Of a stretch of 8,743 nucleotides of DNA, positions 6,061 to 8,743 are shown piece by piece (position 1 is the stretch's first letter; each line of letters opens with the position of its first letter). The stretch lies in contig CASFUI010000182.1 of the NCBI GenBank assembly GCA_949297565.1, positions 1 through 8,743 of the forward strand, written 5' to 3'. The notes below the pieces were generated by a model. It searched no databases. It saw only the letters and a program-made list of their open reading frames with translations, and had not been told where the DNA came from. Source of the DNA: an uncultured Eubacteriales bacterium (GTDB taxonomy: Bacteria > Bacillota > Clostridia > Lachnospirales > Lachnospiraceae). The position numbers and the translations under genes were made by a program.

Positions 6061-7696
6061 AAAGACTCGAAACACGCCTTGCGAGTTTCGCCCGTTTTTT
6101 CTTCTTTCTGCTGCGCACGGAAGCCTTCGCCTTCTCCATACTTATATGCCTGCCTTTAATCGTCACGTTTTCCATAGCGGCGAGCACAGCGTTGGCATAC
6201 TTTGAAGGTACCTCCACAAATGTATAATTATCCAGCATATCGATAGAGCCGACCAGCTTGCCCGGAAGCCCCGATTCTCCCGAAATAGCGCCGAGAATAT
6301 TTGCGGGCTTGATTTTGTCCTTTTTTCCCACATTTATAAAGAGGCGCACCATTCCTCTTGAATCCGCATCCATATCAAAATGCACCTGTTCAAGCTCCTC
6401 GCGGTGTTCAAGTGAATCTCCTATTGTCATTTTGAGAAGCGCGGCGGCAATATCCAGACTTGTATAATCCTCCATGTTGAGATTGCTCTCAACAGCCTCT
6501 ATCATATCAGACAGTCCGCCCTCCTCTATCACTTCCTTAACCTTAGTGAAAATAGCCTCAAGCTTTGTATTTTTCACATCGTCCATTGACGGAACAGGCT
6601 TAGCCTTAATTTTAGTTTTACAGTAGCGCTCAATGTCCTTTAACTTATATGCCTCTTTCCCTGAGACAAAGGAAAGCGCAACTCCCTCCCGGCCCGCGCG
6701 TCCTGTCCTTCCTATTCTGTGTACATAGTATTCCTCATCCTGAGGCAGATCATAATTAAACACTACATCCACATCATCGACATCAATACCTCTCGCCGCA
6801 ACATCTGTGGCTATGAGAATTTCCGTCTTTCCGCTTCTGAAATCCGCCATAACCCTGTCTCTCTGCGCCTGTTTCATATCGCCGTGTATACCGTCCGCAA
6901 AATAGCCTCTGCCCTTAAGCTCGGAAATAAGCTCGTCAACCTGCCTCTTTGTATTGCAGAACACTACCGAAAGCCTCGGATTATATATGTCAATCAGCCT
7001 GCACAGCAGTTCGTTTTTATTTTTGGGTCTGACCTCATAATAATACTGCTCAATATTTTTTACAGTGAGCTCTTTTCTCACTACCTTTATAATCTCGGCA
7101 TTTTTCTGGAAATTCTTCGCTATCTCCATGATGGCCTTAGGCATTGTCGCCGAAAACATTACCGTCTGGCGTGTTGACGGCGTATCTGTGAGAATAGTCT
7201 CCATATCCTCGCGAAATCCCATGTCAAGCATCTCGTCAGCCTCGTCAAGCACAACCATAGACACATTGTCAAATCTGACTGTTTTTCTTCTCATATGGTC
7301 CATCACTCTTCCCGGTGTTCCCACGACAATCTGAACTCCGGACTTTAAGGATTTAATCTGCTTTACAATCTCCTGTCCGCCGTATACCGGAAGCACGCGA
7401 ATATCGCTCATGTACTTTGCAAGGCGTCTTATCTCCTCAGCCACCTGAACGGCAAGTTCTCTTGTAGGACACAAAATCACCGCCTGCAGTTTCTTTAAAT
7501 CAGGGTTTATTTTCTCCAAAACAGGAATAGAATATGCCGCCGTCTTTCCTGTTCCGGTCTGTGCCTGCCCAACTACGTCTCGTCCCTCCATGATTACCGG
7601 AATAGCCTGAGCCTGAATCGGCGATGCCTCCTCAAAGCCCATATCTTCAACCGCTCTCAATATTCTCTCGTCTACCTGCAAATCTTCAAATCTCAT
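6059..7696 (-). CDS. DEAD-box ATP-dependent RNA helicase with DbpA-type RNA-binding domain
   Basis: This is an ATP-dependent RNA unwinding enzyme of the DeaD/CsdA/CshA/DbpA group, acting in ribosome assembly, mRNA turnover or cold adaptation. All core motifs are present in its 545 residues: the Q motif (F3 to Q28), motif I AQTGTGKT (45-52), Ia PTRELA (77-82), GG (106-107), Ib TPGR (127-130), II DEAD (151-154), III SAT (182-184), IV VVFCNT (244-249), V ATDVAARGID (296-305) and VI HRIGRTGR (326-333). Residues 370-430 look like the dimerisation or linker region. Residues 449-521 resemble the RRM-like DbpA domain, and a basic tail (528-541) is rich in R and K. The RNA target cannot be read from sequence, so no symbol is given. 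The ATG at 7696 is the only in-frame start; its GGAG (7713-7710) is 13 bases away. It is the first gene of a unit with the methionine synthase pair. Confidence 0.95.
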   Translation of the reverse strand: MRFEDLQVDERILRAVEDMGFEEASPIQAQAIPVIMEGRDVVGQAQTGTGKTAAYSIPVLEKINPDLKKLQAVILCPTRELAVQVAEEIRRLAKYMSDIRVLPVYGGQEIVKQIKSLKSGVQIVVGTPGRVMDHMRRKTVRFDNVSMVVLDEADEMLDMGFREDMETILTDTPSTRQTVMFSATMPKAIMEIAKNFQKNAEIIKVVRKELTVKNIEQYYYEVRPKNKNELLCRLIDIYNPRLSVVFCNTKRQVDELISELKGRGYFADGIHGDMKQAQRDRVMADFRSGKTEILIATDVAARGIDVDDVDVVFNYDLPQDEEYYVHRIGRTGRAGREGVALSFVSGKEAYKLKDIERYCKTKIKAKPVPSMDDVKNTKLEAIFTKVKEVIEEGGLSDMIEAVESNLNMEDYTSLDIAAALLKMTIGDSLEHREELEQVHFDMDADSRGMVRLFINVGKKDKIKPANILGAISGESGLPGKLVGSIDMLDNYTFVEVPSKYANAVLAAMENVTIKGRHISMEKAKASVRSRKKKKRAKLARRVSSL

Positions 7697-7753
7697 TAAA
7701 TTTATTATTCTCCATTCCCGCTTTGTAAAAGCTAACTTTTTTGTAATCGATTT

Positions 7754-7782
7754 ATTTTACATGATAAATTTAATAAAGTCAA
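7754..7782 (-). promoter_or_regulatory. Sigma-A-like promoter of the helicase-metH unit
   Basis: The minus strand reads TTGACT (7782-7777), 17 bases, then TAAAAT (7759-7754): one mismatch per hexamer and ideal spacing, in an A/T-rich context just after the upstream gene's terminator. The start site should be near 7747, giving a leader of about 50 bases. That is too short for a SAM-I or cobalamin riboswitch. Confidence 0.75.
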
Positions 7783-7802
7783 AAAATTGAAAAAAAATAC
7801 GC

Positions 7803-7839
7803 AAAAAATCCGGCGCGCCTCTATCAGGGACGCACCGGA
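7803..7839 (-). terminator. Intrinsic terminator of the oxidoreductase/HbpS-like gene
   Basis: On the minus strand, 8 bases after the TAA stop, TCCGGTGCG (7839-7831) pairs with CGCGCCGGA (7817-7809) as a 9-bp stem with one G-U pair around a 13-base loop. A run of six T (7808-7803) follows directly. This is a classical rho-independent terminator and separates the fusion gene from the helicase-metH unit. Confidence 0.9.
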
Positions 7840-7847
7840 CTTAAATA

Positions 7848-8743
7848 TTATATTAATTTTCTGCATACATCAACGATAATTCCGTGGTCTACAGTATGGT
7901 CAAAGCCGGATACGGTAATTGTTCCTATTGCAGTTGGACAGTTTTTAAGCCTTATCGGAAACGCGCCCCCAACCTCCGCATACTGCGACGGATCAAGATG
8001 CCATTTCTGGTCAATGGAAAGTCCCATACTCTTAAGCATATAATGCGCCCAAAGCGAACTGTGTCCTGTATACATGGCGGTGTTTTTCTTTCTCTCAATC
8101 ATCACATCGTTGCTTGACGCATTGCCGTCACTTGAATAATGAAAAAGTCTTCTTCCCGCAATCTGAATATCGAGACAAATCTTATTGTTTCTTCTCTCCG
8201 CTTCTTTAATTAACGCCGTACCAATTCTGACAGCCTCCTCGGAATCAAATTTATCAAACTGTATTTCCCTCTCCTGCTGCTCTATGATTTCGGCTTTCGC
8301 TTTGTATTCATCACCCGCTGATGATGCCGGCTGTTTTCCTGCCTTTTTGTTAAGCCAAGCTTCAAAGCTCTTCTCAAACTTAAGCTCCTCCTCTGTGCCT
8401 GCTTCAGGAATATTCACCATTCTGTGTTCCCATGATGACAGATATATGGCATTAGACAGATACAGGCTGTTAATAGCCTCACTTCCGGCAGCAGTCATAA
8501 TTCCGGCAGCAAAATCCGACAGAACTTTTTCATATGCTCCCTCAGGCTTTTCACATTCTATCTTTTTCCATTCACACTTAGGTTTTCCGAACAAATCATC
8601 CCTGCTGTTTCTGTACTCTATTTCGGGTTTATCCAGCTCACACACAGAAAGCTCACCTTTTTCACATACAAGCAGAGCATTGTCCAGACTTATCTCTAAT
8701 CTGTTCACTCCTGCCGCCTCGCCGGTTGATGCTATAAACACTC
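7848..8743 (-). CDS. Gfo/Idh/MocA-type oxidoreductase C-terminal region fused to an HbpS/UPF0303-like domain, 5' end outside window
   Basis: The first ~136 visible residues match the C-terminal part of a predicted NAD(P)-dependent sugar or inositol-type dehydrogenase. Typical features are FIASTGEAAGVNRLEI (2-17), a CEKGELSV strand (27-34), YEKVLSDFAAGI (70-81) and the closing helix LYLSNAIYLSSWEHRMVNIP (93-112). After a polar Lys/Ala/Ser linker (about 131-147), residues 148-297 match the HbpS/UPF0303 ('heme-degrading') fold family: EQQEREIQFDKFDSEEAVRIG (154-174, central part), RRLFHYSSDG (197-206), ERKKNTA (216-222), AEVGGAFPIRL (255-265) and GTITVSGF (273-280). This domain has about the length of the stand-alone family. 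The frame is open to the right edge; a GTG at 8741 is not the real start, and the NAD-binding domain must lie beyond the window. Substrate and heme binding are unknown. Fusion of these two domains is unusual to my knowledge. Confidence 0.85.
   Translation of the reverse strand, partial: VFIASTGEAAGVNRLEISLDNALLVCEKGELSVCELDKPEIEYRNSRDDLFGKPKCEWKKIECEKPEGAYEKVLSDFAAGIMTAAGSEAINSLYLSNAIYLSSWEHRMVNIPEAGTEEELKFEKSFEAWLNKKAGKQPASSAGDEYKAKAEIIEQQEREIQFDKFDSEEAVRIGTALIKEAERRNNKICLDIQIAGRRLFHYSSDGNASSNDVMIERKKNTAMYTGHSSLWAHYMLKSMGLSIDQKWHLDPSQYAEVGGAFPIRLKNCPTAIGTITVSGFDHTVDHGIIVDVCRKLI

Noticed and set aside
6046..6075. Longer reactivation protein starting at GTG 6075
   Set aside because: It would add 10 residues translated from within the helicase gene. 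The ATG at 6045 has a well-placed AAAGGA.
6719..7177. 152-codon plus-strand open frame with Ile/Leu-rich, membrane-like sequence
   Set aside because: It is antisense to the helicase core motifs, and the hydrophobic look results from reading the complementary strand.
7691..7720. Nine-codon leader frame starting in GAATGGAG and ending TGA over the helicase start
   Set aside because: It would use an ATG that is part of the helicase's own ribosome binding region and has no proper Shine-Dalgarno of its own; likely chance.
7750..7769. ATTTAT/ATAAAT inverted repeat overlapping the helicase promoter -10
   Set aside because: Only six A/T bases per arm in a very A/T-rich gap; expected by chance and not similar to a known operator.

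Overview
The window looks like chromosomal DNA from an anaerobic member of the Clostridia, probably Lachnospiraceae-like. This is inferred from the Rex repressor, a short three-module cobalamin methionine synthase with a separate reactivation protein, AGGAGG-type ribosome binding sites and A/T-rich sigma-A promoters. No 16S gene or other marker is present, so the placement is tentative. Every convincing gene lies on the minus strand, so transcription runs from high to low coordinates, and coding density is high.

In transcription order, the window opens (8743-7848) with the C-terminal part of a Gfo/Idh/MocA-type oxidoreductase fused in frame to an HbpS/UPF0303-like domain, followed by a strong intrinsic terminator (7803-7839). 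A sigma-A-like promoter (7754-7782) then starts a tight three-gene unit: a DEAD-box RNA helicase with a DbpA-type C-terminal RNA-binding domain (7696-6059), a stand-alone methionine synthase reactivation protein (6045-5362), and a methionine synthase lacking that domain (5369-2874). The last two genes overlap by 8 bases, which fits an enzyme and its repair partner made together. No SAM or cobalamin riboswitch is visible: the leader is only about 50 bases.

After metH, a perfect-consensus promoter (2805-2833) overlaps a candidate Rex operator and precedes rex (2766-2131). Two closely spaced genes follow: an unrecognised 200-residue coiled-coil protein (2124-1522) and nnr, a bifunctional NAD(P)H-hydrate epimerase/dehydratase (1503-1, running off the left edge). 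Rex senses the NADH/NAD+ ratio and Nnr repairs damaged NAD(P)H, so the set looks like a nicotinamide-cofactor homeostasis operon containing one unknown protein.

No RNA genes, CRISPR arrays, insertion sequences or phage genes were seen, and no stretch longer than about 150 bases lacks a gene. The best leads are the oxidoreductase/HbpS-like fusion, the coiled-coil protein between rex and nnr, the four-cysteine tail on the reactivation protein, and the coupling of an RNA helicase to the methionine synthase pair. I did not find a clearly new defence or mobile system.
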